Below are positions 23,906 to 30,864 of a stretch of 44,084 nt of DNA, one piece after another. Position 1 is the first letter of the stretch. Every line of letters begins with the position of its first letter. Where the stretch lies: positions 1-44,084 of the forward strand of contig JACFNR010000019.1 in assembly GCA_019454765.1 (NCBI GenBank). Reading direction: 5' to 3'. The DNA is from Trueperaceae bacterium. Lineage in GTDB: Bacteria > Deinococcota > Deinococci > Deinococcales > Trueperaceae. Below the pieces are notes generated by a model. That model was not told the origin of the DNA and did not search any database. It saw only the letters and a program-made list of their open reading frames with translations. The position numbers were made by a program, and so were the translations under genes.

Positions 23906-25543
23906 ATGCCCCGCCAACGCTCGTCCCCGGCAGCCGGTGCCGCCGTCCCCGGCGGCGTGTCCGGGGAGGCGCCGCCCCGCTCGTTCCCCTTCCCGGCCTA
24001 CCGGCCGGGGCAGGCGGAGGCGCTCGCGCGCGCCCGGGGGGCCTTCGCGGGCGGCAAGCGCTTCGTGGTCGTCGAGGCGCCCACCGGGGCGGGCAAGAGC
24101 GCCATAGCGGTCACGCTCGCGCGCGAGGCCAAGTCGGCGTTCGTGATCACCAACCAGAAGATCCTGCAGGACCAGTACGTGCGCGACTTCCCCGACCTCG
24201 CCCTGCTCAAGGGCCGCGCCAACTACGAGTGCCTGGTGGCACCAACGCACGCCGGCGCCGCGCCGTGCACGGTGGGCCTGCGCTTCCCGGCGTGCGACGC
24301 CTGCCCCTACTTCACGGCCAAGGACGTGGCCATGGCCGCCAACGTCGCCACGCTCAACTACGCCTACTTCCTCGCCGAGCTCAACTACGCGGGCGGCTTC
24401 GCGCCGCGCGAGCTCCTCGTCCTCGACGAGGCCCACAACGCGGAGGGCGCGCTGATGGGCTTCGTGCAGGTGGCTTTCGCCGAGGGCGCTCTGCAGCGGG
24501 CCGGTCTGCCGCGCGCCCTCCCACCCGACCTGGGCGACGAGCTGGCGTTCGAGTTCGCCGAGCTCCTCCTGCCCGAGATGCGCCGCCGCGCCACCGAGAT
24601 CGAGCGAGCCATGAAGGACGTGGCCGACGAGGACGCCGCCGTGCAACAACTCCGCGTGAAGCAGTGGCTCGACTCGCAGGCGGAGCGCGTGGCGCTGCTG
24701 CTCGACAGTCACGAGGCCGGCGAGGTCGAGTGGGTGGTCGAGCGGCGTCGCGGCGCGGAGGGCGCCACGCTCGTCTTCAAGCCCGTCGAGGTGGCGGCGC
24801 TCGCCGAGCCGTTCCTCTTCCGGCACGCCGACCGGGTCCTGATGCTCTCCGCCACCATCCTCGACGCGCGCACGTTCCTTCGCGGCCTCGGCATCGATCC
24901 GGCGGAGGCCGAGGTCGTCGGCGTGCCGTCGACGTTCCCGCCGGAGAACCGCCCCATCGTCGCCCTCCCCGTGGCGCGCCTCACCCGCCACTACCTCGAC
25001 CGCGACCTGCCGCGCCTCGCCCGCGCGGTCGACGACCTCGCGCTGCGGCACGCCGACGAGAAGGGCGTGGTGCACGCTCACTCCTACAAGATCGCCTCGT
25101 TCATCGCCGCCAACCTGAGCGCGGAGGTCGGCTGGCGAGTCGTCACTCACGTTGACGCCGGGGGCCGCGACGCGGCCCTGGCACGGCACCTCTCCGCCCC
25201 GGAACCCACGATCCTCCTCACCCCGAGCATGACGGAGGGCATCGACCTGGCCGAGGACCTGGCGCGCTGGCAGGTGCTCTGCAAGGTCCCGTACCCCTAC
25301 CTGGGCGACAAGCAGGTGGCGGCCCGCATGGAGCGCGACCGCGACTGGTACGAGTGGCGCACGACCCTCAGCGTGGTGCAGGCGTACGGCCGCAGCGTGA
25401 GGAGCGAGACCGACAGCGCCGTCACGTACCTGCTCGACGCCGACTTCCCCGCCTTCATCCGGCGCCAGCGCGGGCGCCTGCCGCCCTGGTTCCTCGAGGC
25501 GCTCGACGAGGGCGCCGCCGTGGAGCGTTACGCCGACTACTGA
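23906..25543 (+). CDS. DinG/XPD-type iron-sulfur helicase
   Basis: 545 aa superfamily 2 helicase. Walker A is EAPTGAGKSA with K64, motif II is DEAH at 174-177, and motif VI-like sequence lies in VVQAYGRSVRSETDSA. Four Cys between Walker A and DEAH (109, 121, 130, 133) match the FeS cluster of the XPD/DinG family. PSMTEGIDLAEDLARWQVLCKVPYPYLGD is the usual C-terminal signature. It should unwind DNA 5' to 3', in repair or clearing of structured DNA. The ATG at 23906 is chosen from the -10 box. It overlaps the end of the lrp-like gene by 7 bp. Confidence 0.9.
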   Translation: MPRQRSSPAAGAAVPGGVSGEAPPRSFPFPAYRPGQAEALARARGAFAGGKRFVVVEAPTGAGKSAIAVTLAREAKSAFVITNQKILQDQYVRDFPDLALLKGRANYECLVAPTHAGAAPCTVGLRFPACDACPYFTAKDVAMAANVATLNYAYFLAELNYAGGFAPRELLVLDEAHNAEGALMGFVQVAFAEGALQRAGLPRALPPDLGDELAFEFAELLLPEMRRRATEIERAMKDVADEDAAVQQLRVKQWLDSQAERVALLLDSHEAGEVEWVVERRRGAEGATLVFKPVEVAALAEPFLFRHADRVLMLSATILDARTFLRGLGIDPAEAEVVGVPSTFPPENRPIVALPVARLTRHYLDRDLPRLARAVDDLALRHADEKGVVHAHSYKIASFIAANLSAEVGWRVVTHVDAGGRDAALARHLSAPEPTILLTPSMTEGIDLAEDLARWQVLCKVPYPYLGDKQVAARMERDRDWYEWRTTLSVVQAYGRSVRSETDSAVTYLLDADFPAFIRRQRGRLPPWFLEALDEGAAVERYADY

Positions 25544-25998
25544 GCGCCGAACGGCAGGGCCGTGTGGCGCTCCAGGTTGGTGCGGAGGACCATCGTCGTC
25601 TCCGTGCGCTCCACGCCCTCGGTGGTGAAGAGCCGGTCGAGGAAGGCGTCGAGCGCCACGGAGTCGGGCACGCGCACCTTGGCGATGAACGAGTAGGTGC
25701 CCGCCACGGCGTGCAGCTCCTCGATCTCGGGGAACTCGACGAGGCGCTCCACCAGCCGTTGGGCCGGCTTGCGCGGCTGCGGCACGATAGCCACGAAGGC
25801 CGTGATGGTGAGCCCCACCGCCGCAGGGTCGATCTCCGCGTGGTAGCCGCGGATCACGCCGGCCTGCTCGAGCTTCTTGACCCGCTCGCCCACGGCGGGC
25901 GCCGACAGGCCGACGGCCTTGGCCACCGAGGCGTGCGAGGCCCGCCCGTCGTGCAGCAAGATGTCGAGGATGCGCCGGTCGACCGCGTCGAACTCCAT
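25537..25998 (-). CDS. Lrp/AsnC family transcriptional regulator
   Basis: 153 aa. The N-terminal helix-turn-helix shows DRRILDILLHDGRASHASVAKAVGLSAPAVGERVKKLEQAGVIRGY. The C-terminal RAM ligand domain is about 65-140 (ITAFVAIVP, FPEIEELHAVAGTYSFIAKVRV, VERTETTMVL). Such regulators sense amino acids and form octamers. The gene is divergent from ymdB-like with 47 bp between starts, so autoregulation and control of ymdB-ppc are plausible. A TAGATT box lies 10 nt ahead of the ATG. Confidence 0.93.
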   Translation of the reverse strand: MEFDAVDRRILDILLHDGRASHASVAKAVGLSAPAVGERVKKLEQAGVIRGYHAEIDPAAVGLTITAFVAIVPQPRKPAQRLVERLVEFPEIEELHAVAGTYSFIAKVRVPDSVALDAFLDRLFTTEGVERTETTMVLRTNLERHTALPFGAQ

Positions 25999-26008
25999 GC
26001 TGAGGCGG

Positions 26009-26014
26009 AATCTA
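26009..26014 (-). promoter_or_regulatory. -10 box TAGATT of the lrp-like gene
   Basis: Minus-strand TAGATT is followed by 10 nt and the ATG at 25998, a near-leaderless arrangement. It faces away from the ymdB -10 box 20 bp upstream. Confidence 0.45.
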
Positions 26015-26034
26015 TCACGCCCGGCGCGCCCTGG

Positions 26035-26040
26035 TATCCT
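26035..26040 (+). promoter_or_regulatory. -10 box TATCCT of ymdB-ppc (leaderless)
   Basis: TATCCT lies 5 nt ahead of the GTG at 26046. It supports that start over the overlapping out-of-frame GTG at 26044. Confidence 0.55.
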
Positions 26041-26045
26041 GCCGT

Positions 26046-26822
26046 GTGCGCGTACTCTTCGTGGGCGACGTGTTCGCGACCCCCGGCATGCGGGCGGCCC
26101 AGGCCTACCTCGCGCTGGTGAGGGACGACTACGACCTCGTGATCGTCAACGGCGAGAACGCGGCGGGCGGTTTCGGCATCACCCGCAAGCACTTCGAGCA
26201 GCTCAGGGCGGCCGGCGCCGACGTGGTCACCCTCGGCAACCACACCTTCGACCAGCCCGACACCGCCGAGCTGCTCGAGGGCACCCCGCGCCTGCTGCGC
26301 CCCGCCAACTACCCGCCCGGCACGCCCGGCCTCGGCTGGTCCACGTTCGAGGCGCGGGGCGGGGAGCGCGTCGCCGTGGCGCAGCTCATGGGCCGCGTGT
26401 TCATGGAGGCGCTCGACGACCCGTACCGCGCCGCCGATGACATCCTCGAGCAGGTGGGGGAGGGCGTGCCCGTCATCGTCGACTTCCACGCCGAGGCCAC
26501 CAGCGAGAAGAAGATCATGGGCTACCACCTGGCAGGCCGCGTGAGCGCCGTCCTCGGCACCCACACGCACGTCCCCACGGCCGACGAGCAGCTGTTCAAG
26601 GGCACCGCGTACATCACGGACGTCGGCATGACCGGCGTGCAGGCCTCCTCGATCGGGCTGGCGTTCGAGGAGGTCCATAGGCGCTTCGTCACGAAGCTCC
26701 CCACGCGCTACCGCCCGGCCGAGGGCGCCGCGACCGTGAACGCCGTGGCCCTCGAGCTGGACGGCGCGCGCGCCGTGAGCATCAGGCGCCTCAGCTGGGA
26801 GCACGGGAGGCGGCAGGCATGA
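26046..26822 (+). CDS. YmdB-type metallophosphoesterase
   Basis: 258 aa. Metal ligand motifs in order: FVGDVFATPG, NGENAAGGFGI, TLGNHTFDQ, VIVDFHAEATSEK and GTHTHVPTADEQ. This is the pattern of the TIGR00282/YmdB family, of which the Bacillus member is a cyclic-nucleotide phosphodiesterase affecting biofilm and motility decisions. C-terminal DVGMTGVQASSIGL is also typical. The start is GTG with no ribosome binding site and a -10 box 5 nt upstream. The stop overlaps the ppc ATG (ATGA), so the two are co-translated. Confidence 0.92.
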   Translation: MRVLFVGDVFATPGMRAAQAYLALVRDDYDLVIVNGENAAGGFGITRKHFEQLRAAGADVVTLGNHTFDQPDTAELLEGTPRLLRPANYPPGTPGLGWSTFEARGGERVAVAQLMGRVFMEALDDPYRAADDILEQVGEGVPVIVDFHAEATSEKKIMGYHLAGRVSAVLGTHTHVPTADEQLFKGTAYITDVGMTGVQASSIGLAFEEVHRRFVTKLPTRYRPAEGAATVNAVALELDGARAVSIRRLSWEHGRRQA

Positions 26823-29533
26823 CGCGCCAGGACGACCTGTTCGGGCTGCTGGCGAACGACGTCGACTTCCTCGCCACCGCGCTGGGCGACGTCCTGAAGG
26901 AGCTGGAGGGCCGACGCCTCTTCGAGTTGGTGGAGCGGGTGCGCCACCTCACCAAGGGCCTGCGCGCCGGCGGCGGCGCCGACGCGGCGCGCGAGCTCGA
27001 CGAGCTCCTCGCCTCGCTCGACACCGCCACCGCCGAGAAGCTGGTGCGCGCCTTCACCGTCTACTTCCAGCTCGTGAACCTGGCGGAGGAGGTGCACCGC
27101 GTGCGCGTCAACCGCCACCGCGAGGCGGGCGCCACGCTCGACGAGCCGCGCAGCGAGAGCCTCGCCGCCGCCATCAGGGAGCTCGAGCGCCGCGGTTGGA
27201 CGCGCCAGGAGACCGCCGACTTCCTCCGTGACCTCGACCTGCAGCTGACCGTGACGGCGCATCCCACCGAGGTGAAGCGCTACACGGTGCGGCTCAAGAT
27301 CGAGAGGATCGGCGAGGCGCTGCGGCGCCTGCAGGAGGTGGAGCTGGCGCCGCGCGCCGCGCGCGAGCTCCGCGAACGCATCTACGCCGAGATCGCCACC
27401 CTGTGGCTCACCCGCGAGGTGGCGCCCGACCGGCCGCAGGTGCTCGACGAGGTGAAGAGCGCCCTCTACTACTTCAGGCGGTCGCTGCTCGAGGCGGTGC
27501 CCCGCATCATGGCCGACCTCGAGGAGGCCCTCGCCGACTACTTCCCGGACGCCAACGACCAGGGGCACCTAGGACCCGCCCCGGAGCCGCCAACGCCGCT
27601 GCTGCGCTTCCGCTCCTGGATAGGCGGCGACCGCGACGGGAACCCGTACGTGACGCCGAGCGTGATGCGGGAGGCGTTCGAGCTGCAGGCGGGCGTGGCC
27701 AACGAGGCGTACGTGGCCGACGTCGAGGGCTTGGTCCAGCGCCTCTCCCAGTGGGAAGGCCGCACCATGCTCACGGACGAGTTCCGCACGGCGCTCGAGG
27801 CGCGGGACGCACGGGCGGGCGCCACGGCGCGCTTCGAGGGGGAGCCGTACCGCCGCTGGCTCGAGCACCTCTTCGTCGCGCTGAAGGCCGAGGGCGAGGC
27901 GCCCGGCGCCTACCCGGGCGGCGCCGCCGGCTACCGCGCGGACCTCGCCCTCTTGGAGGCCGCCCTGCGCTTCGGACACGGCGCGCGGCCCGCCGAGGCG
28001 TTCCTGCGCCCGGCCATGCGGCGCGCGGCGGCGTTCGGCTTCGTCCTCGCCCCGCTCGACGTGCGCGAGCACAGCACCCAGTACGAGGCGGCCATGACGA
28101 GCGTGCTGGCCGCCGCGGGCGTCCACCCCGACTACGCCTCGCTGCCGGAGCGTGACCGGGTCGAGGTGTTGGCGCGGGAGCTCGCCTCGGCGCGTCCGCT
28201 GCTGGCGCCGGGCGCGGCCGTCAACGCGGAGGCGGAGCGCGCGCTGGCGTTCCTGCGCGAGTTCAGGCGCGTGGAGGAGCAGCTCGGGCCCGACGCGCAC
28301 GGCAGCACCATCGTCAGCATGACGGCCGGCGTCTCCGACGTGCTGGAGGCGCTCCTGCTGGCCAAGGAGGCGGGCGTGACGGCCATCGAGGCCACCCCGC
28401 TGTTCGAGACCCTCGCCGACCTCGAGGCCGCCCCCGGCATCATGCGCGAGCTGTTCGCCGTCGAGCCGTACCTCGCTCACGTGCGGCGCCGCGGCGTGCA
28501 GGAGGTGATGATCGGCTACTCCGACTCCAACAAGGACGTCGGCTTCGTCACCGCCACCTGGGCCCTCTACCGCGCCCAGGACGAACTGGCGGCCGTGTGC
28601 CGCGAGTTCGGGGTGCCGCTGCGCCTCTTCCACGGGCGCGGCACGAGCATCGGTCGGGGCGGCGGCCCCGCCGGCCAGGCGCTGTTGGCGCAGCCGCCCG
28701 GCACGGTGGCGGGGCGCATGCGCCTGACCGAGCAAGGCGAGGCGCTCGCCGACCGCTACTCGGACCCCGACCTGGCGCACCGTCACCTGGAACAGGTGCT
28801 GCACGCCTTCATCCTCGCCAGCGCCGGGGCGCGGGAGGAGTCCGCGGCCCTCGAGCCGCGCTACCGCGCCGCGATGGACGCCGCGGCGGAGGCGGCCATG
28901 GCCCGTTACCGGGCCCTCACGCGCGACCCGGAGTTCATGGAGTTCTTCCAGCAGGTCACGCCCATCGAGGAGCTGGCGCGACTCAACCTCGGCTCGCGAC
29001 CGACGCGCCGGGCGGGCGCACCGACCATGGAGAACCTGCGCGCCATCCCGTGGGTGTTCGCGTTCACGCAGTGCCGGGCGAACCTGCCCGGCTGGTACGG
29101 CCTCGGAGCCGCGCTGAGCGCCATCGAGCCCGAGCTGGCGGCCGAGATGTACCGCGCCTGGCCCTTCTTCACCACCATGATCGACTTCGCCCAGATGAGC
29201 CTCGCGAAGGCCGACATGCCGATCTTTGGCGCCTACCTGAGCCTGGTGGAGCCGCGCCTGCGGCGCTTCGGTACGCTCATCGAGCGGCACCACGCGGAGA
29301 CGGTCGCGGCGGTGGAGCGCGTCACGGGCGCGCCCCTCCTCGGCAACGACCCAGTGCTCGCGCGGGCGCTGGTGTTGCGGAACCCGTACGTGGACCCCAT
29401 CAGCCGGCTGCAGGTCGAGTTGCTCAGGCGCCTCAGGCGTCACCCGCCCGAGGGGCCGGAGGCCGAGGCGCTGGCGTACGGCGTGATGCTCTCCCTGCTG
29501 GGGGTCAGCGCCGGCATGCGCAACACCGGCTGA
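26819..29533 (+). CDS. ppc: phosphoenolpyruvate carboxylase
   Basis: 904 aa; carboxylates PEP to oxaloacetate to refill the TCA cycle. Catalytic His148 lies in LTVTAHPTEVKR, Lys572 in GYSDSNKDVGF, and the glycine-rich FHGRGTSIGRGGGPAGQAL is intact. AIPWVFAFTQCRANLPGWYGLG and the C-terminal GMRNTG match the family, whose last residues bind the allosteric inhibitor aspartate. Coupling with a YmdB-type enzyme is by a 4-nt overlap. No terminator with a T-run is obvious after the gene. Confidence 0.96.
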   Translation: MTRQDDLFGLLANDVDFLATALGDVLKELEGRRLFELVERVRHLTKGLRAGGGADAARELDELLASLDTATAEKLVRAFTVYFQLVNLAEEVHRVRVNRHREAGATLDEPRSESLAAAIRELERRGWTRQETADFLRDLDLQLTVTAHPTEVKRYTVRLKIERIGEALRRLQEVELAPRAARELRERIYAEIATLWLTREVAPDRPQVLDEVKSALYYFRRSLLEAVPRIMADLEEALADYFPDANDQGHLGPAPEPPTPLLRFRSWIGGDRDGNPYVTPSVMREAFELQAGVANEAYVADVEGLVQRLSQWEGRTMLTDEFRTALEARDARAGATARFEGEPYRRWLEHLFVALKAEGEAPGAYPGGAAGYRADLALLEAALRFGHGARPAEAFLRPAMRRAAAFGFVLAPLDVREHSTQYEAAMTSVLAAAGVHPDYASLPERDRVEVLARELASARPLLAPGAAVNAEAERALAFLREFRRVEEQLGPDAHGSTIVSMTAGVSDVLEALLLAKEAGVTAIEATPLFETLADLEAAPGIMRELFAVEPYLAHVRRRGVQEVMIGYSDSNKDVGFVTATWALYRAQDELAAVCREFGVPLRLFHGRGTSIGRGGGPAGQALLAQPPGTVAGRMRLTEQGEALADRYSDPDLAHRHLEQVLHAFILASAGAREESAALEPRYRAAMDAAAEAAMARYRALTRDPEFMEFFQQVTPIEELARLNLGSRPTRRAGAPTMENLRAIPWVFAFTQCRANLPGWYGLGAALSAIEPELAAEMYRAWPFFTTMIDFAQMSLAKADMPIFGAYLSLVEPRLRRFGTLIERHHAETVAAVERVTGAPLLGNDPVLARALVLRNPYVDPISRLQVELLRRLRRHPPEGPEAEALAYGVMLSLLGVSAGMRNTG

Positions 29534-29642
29534 GGCGGTCTCCCGCGGCGCCCACCGACCGTGAGCGCGCGCAACATGGCCACGCGACGCCTCCTGCTAC
29601 CGTGACCCGAAGGTGGCCGCCACGGCGCTTCGCCCGCGCCCG

Positions 29643-29661
29643 ACGCAAGCTCTCATTGCGT
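29643..29661. repeat. inverted repeat over the exbB -35 region
   Basis: ACGCAA (29643-29648) and TTGCGT (29656-29661) are perfect 6-bp arms separated by 7 nt. The right arm is the candidate -35 box of the exbB promoter, an expected operator position. No regulator is known. Confidence 0.4.
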
Positions 29662-29683
29662 TCATGAGGGCCGCACGTAGCAT
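29656..29683 (+). promoter_or_regulatory. candidate promoter of the exbB-exbD-DUF3048 operon
   Basis: TTGCGT (29656-29661), 16-nt spacer, TAGCAT (29678-29683). Expected start near 29690, about 28 nt before the exbB ATG, which has an AAGGAG ribosome binding site. Confidence 0.5.
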
Positions 29684-29717
29684 GGCGACCGATGCTTGAC
29701 CGCGCAAGGAGCGTGGA

Positions 29718-30440
29718 ATGACTGTCACTGAACTACTCTTGAGCGGCGGCCCCATCCTGGTCGTCATCATCCTGGTCTCCCTGTACGCGGTCTACCTGTT
29801 CGTGGAACGTTTCCTGAAGCTGCGCCGCGAGCGCTCCGACACGTCGAGCCTCATGGCGCGCGTGAACGCCGCGGTGCGCGAGCGCGACCTCGAGGCCGCC
29901 CTGCACGCCTGCGAGCAGCACGGCGGGCCCGTGGCGCGCGTGCTGCACAGCGCCCTGGAGCGGCTGCCCTACGGCCGACCGGCCGTGGAGGCCGCGTTCG
30001 AGGAGGCGTCGCTGCGCGAGGAGCAGGCGCTGACACGCGGCCTCACGCCGCTGTCGATCATCGCCAAGATCGCCCCCATGCTCGGCCTGCTCGGCACCGT
30101 CACGGGCATGATCATCACGTTCTCGCAGATCTCGCTGCGCGGTTCCGGCGACGCCTCGGAGCTGGCGTACGGCATCGGCCAGGCGCTCGTGACCACGGCC
30201 GCCGGTCTGATCGTGGCCATCCCCGTCCTCGTCGGGCACGGCTACCTGTTCAGCCTCGTCGAGAAGCAGCTCGGCGACATCGACCGCCGCCGCGAGGAGC
30301 TGATGGGCAACGTGGTGCAGGCCGTTGCCAACCGGCGCGACGAACCCGCCGGCGCCCCCCGCAGAGCCGAACAGGCGGAGGCGGCGCGCGAGGGGCGCGT
30401 CGACGCGCGCCCAGACACGCGGCCGGCCACCCAGGCCTGA
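29718..30440 (+). CDS. ExbB/TolQ/MotA family proton channel protein
   Basis: 240 aa inner-membrane protein. TM1 is about 8-28 (GGPILVVIILVSLYAVYLFVE), followed by a cytoplasmic helical loop. Two further helices are at about 113-135 (ISIIAKIAPMLGLLGTVTGMII) and 150-175 (YGIGQALVTTAAGLIVAIPVLVGHGYL). GLLGTVTGM and AL-x-TTAAGL are the family hallmarks. With ExbD it should convert proton flow into mechanical work on a third, periplasm-spanning protein. A strong AAGGAG precedes the ATG. The C-terminal tail (205-240) is charged and low-complexity. Confidence 0.93.
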   Translation: MTVTELLLSGGPILVVIILVSLYAVYLFVERFLKLRRERSDTSSLMARVNAAVRERDLEAALHACEQHGGPVARVLHSALERLPYGRPAVEAAFEEASLREEQALTRGLTPLSIIAKIAPMLGLLGTVTGMIITFSQISLRGSGDASELAYGIGQALVTTAAGLIVAIPVLVGHGYLFSLVEKQLGDIDRRREELMGNVVQAVANRRDEPAGAPRRAEQAEAAREGRVDARPDTRPATQA

Positions 30441-30443
30441 CCC

Positions 30444-30851
30444 GTGGCGCGGACCCGCAGGCACCGCCGCTCCGGGCTCGTCCCGGAACTCGACCTCACC
30501 CCCATGGTCGACGTGGTCTTCCTGTTGATCATCTTCTTCATGGTGTCGACCACCTTCATCACCGTCGAGTCGGGGCTGCCCGTCGACCTCCCCGACGCGC
30601 AGATGTCGGTGGCCGAGCCGTCCAACCTGCCGACCGTGACGGTGACCAAGGACGGCAGCGTCTACTTCAGCGGCGCGCAGGTGCAGGAGGCGCGGCTGGC
30701 GGTGCTGGTGCGCGAGGAGATCGACCGCAGCGGCATGACCACCGTTGTGCTCCGCGCCGACCGCGACGTCCCCCACGGCACCGCGGTGCGCATCATGGAC
30801 CTCATCAAGCAGGGTGGGGCCCAGCGCATCGCCATCTCCACGGGCGGGTGA
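30444..30851 (+). CDS. ExbD/TolR family protein
   Basis: 135 aa with a basic N-terminus, one TM helix (about 23-43) and a periplasmic domain. PELDLTPMVDVVFLLIIFFMV carries the conserved Asp of the proton path (in MVDVVF). RAD-RDVPHGTAVRIMDLIKQGGAQRIAI matches the C-terminal fold. The GTG begins 3 nt after the exbB stop. It forms the stator complex with the preceding ExbB. Confidence 0.93.
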   Translation: MARTRRHRRSGLVPELDLTPMVDVVFLLIIFFMVSTTFITVESGLPVDLPDAQMSVAEPSNLPTVTVTKDGSVYFSGAQVQEARLAVLVREEIDRSGMTTVVLRADRDVPHGTAVRIMDLIKQGGAQRIAISTGG

Positions 30852-30864
30852 GGGCGAGGTCGGC

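Noticed and set aside
30745-30864. Upstream ATG start for the TonB-like/DUF3048 protein
   Set aside because: It lies inside exbD and would add 40 residues of out-of-frame exbD sequence before the TM helix.
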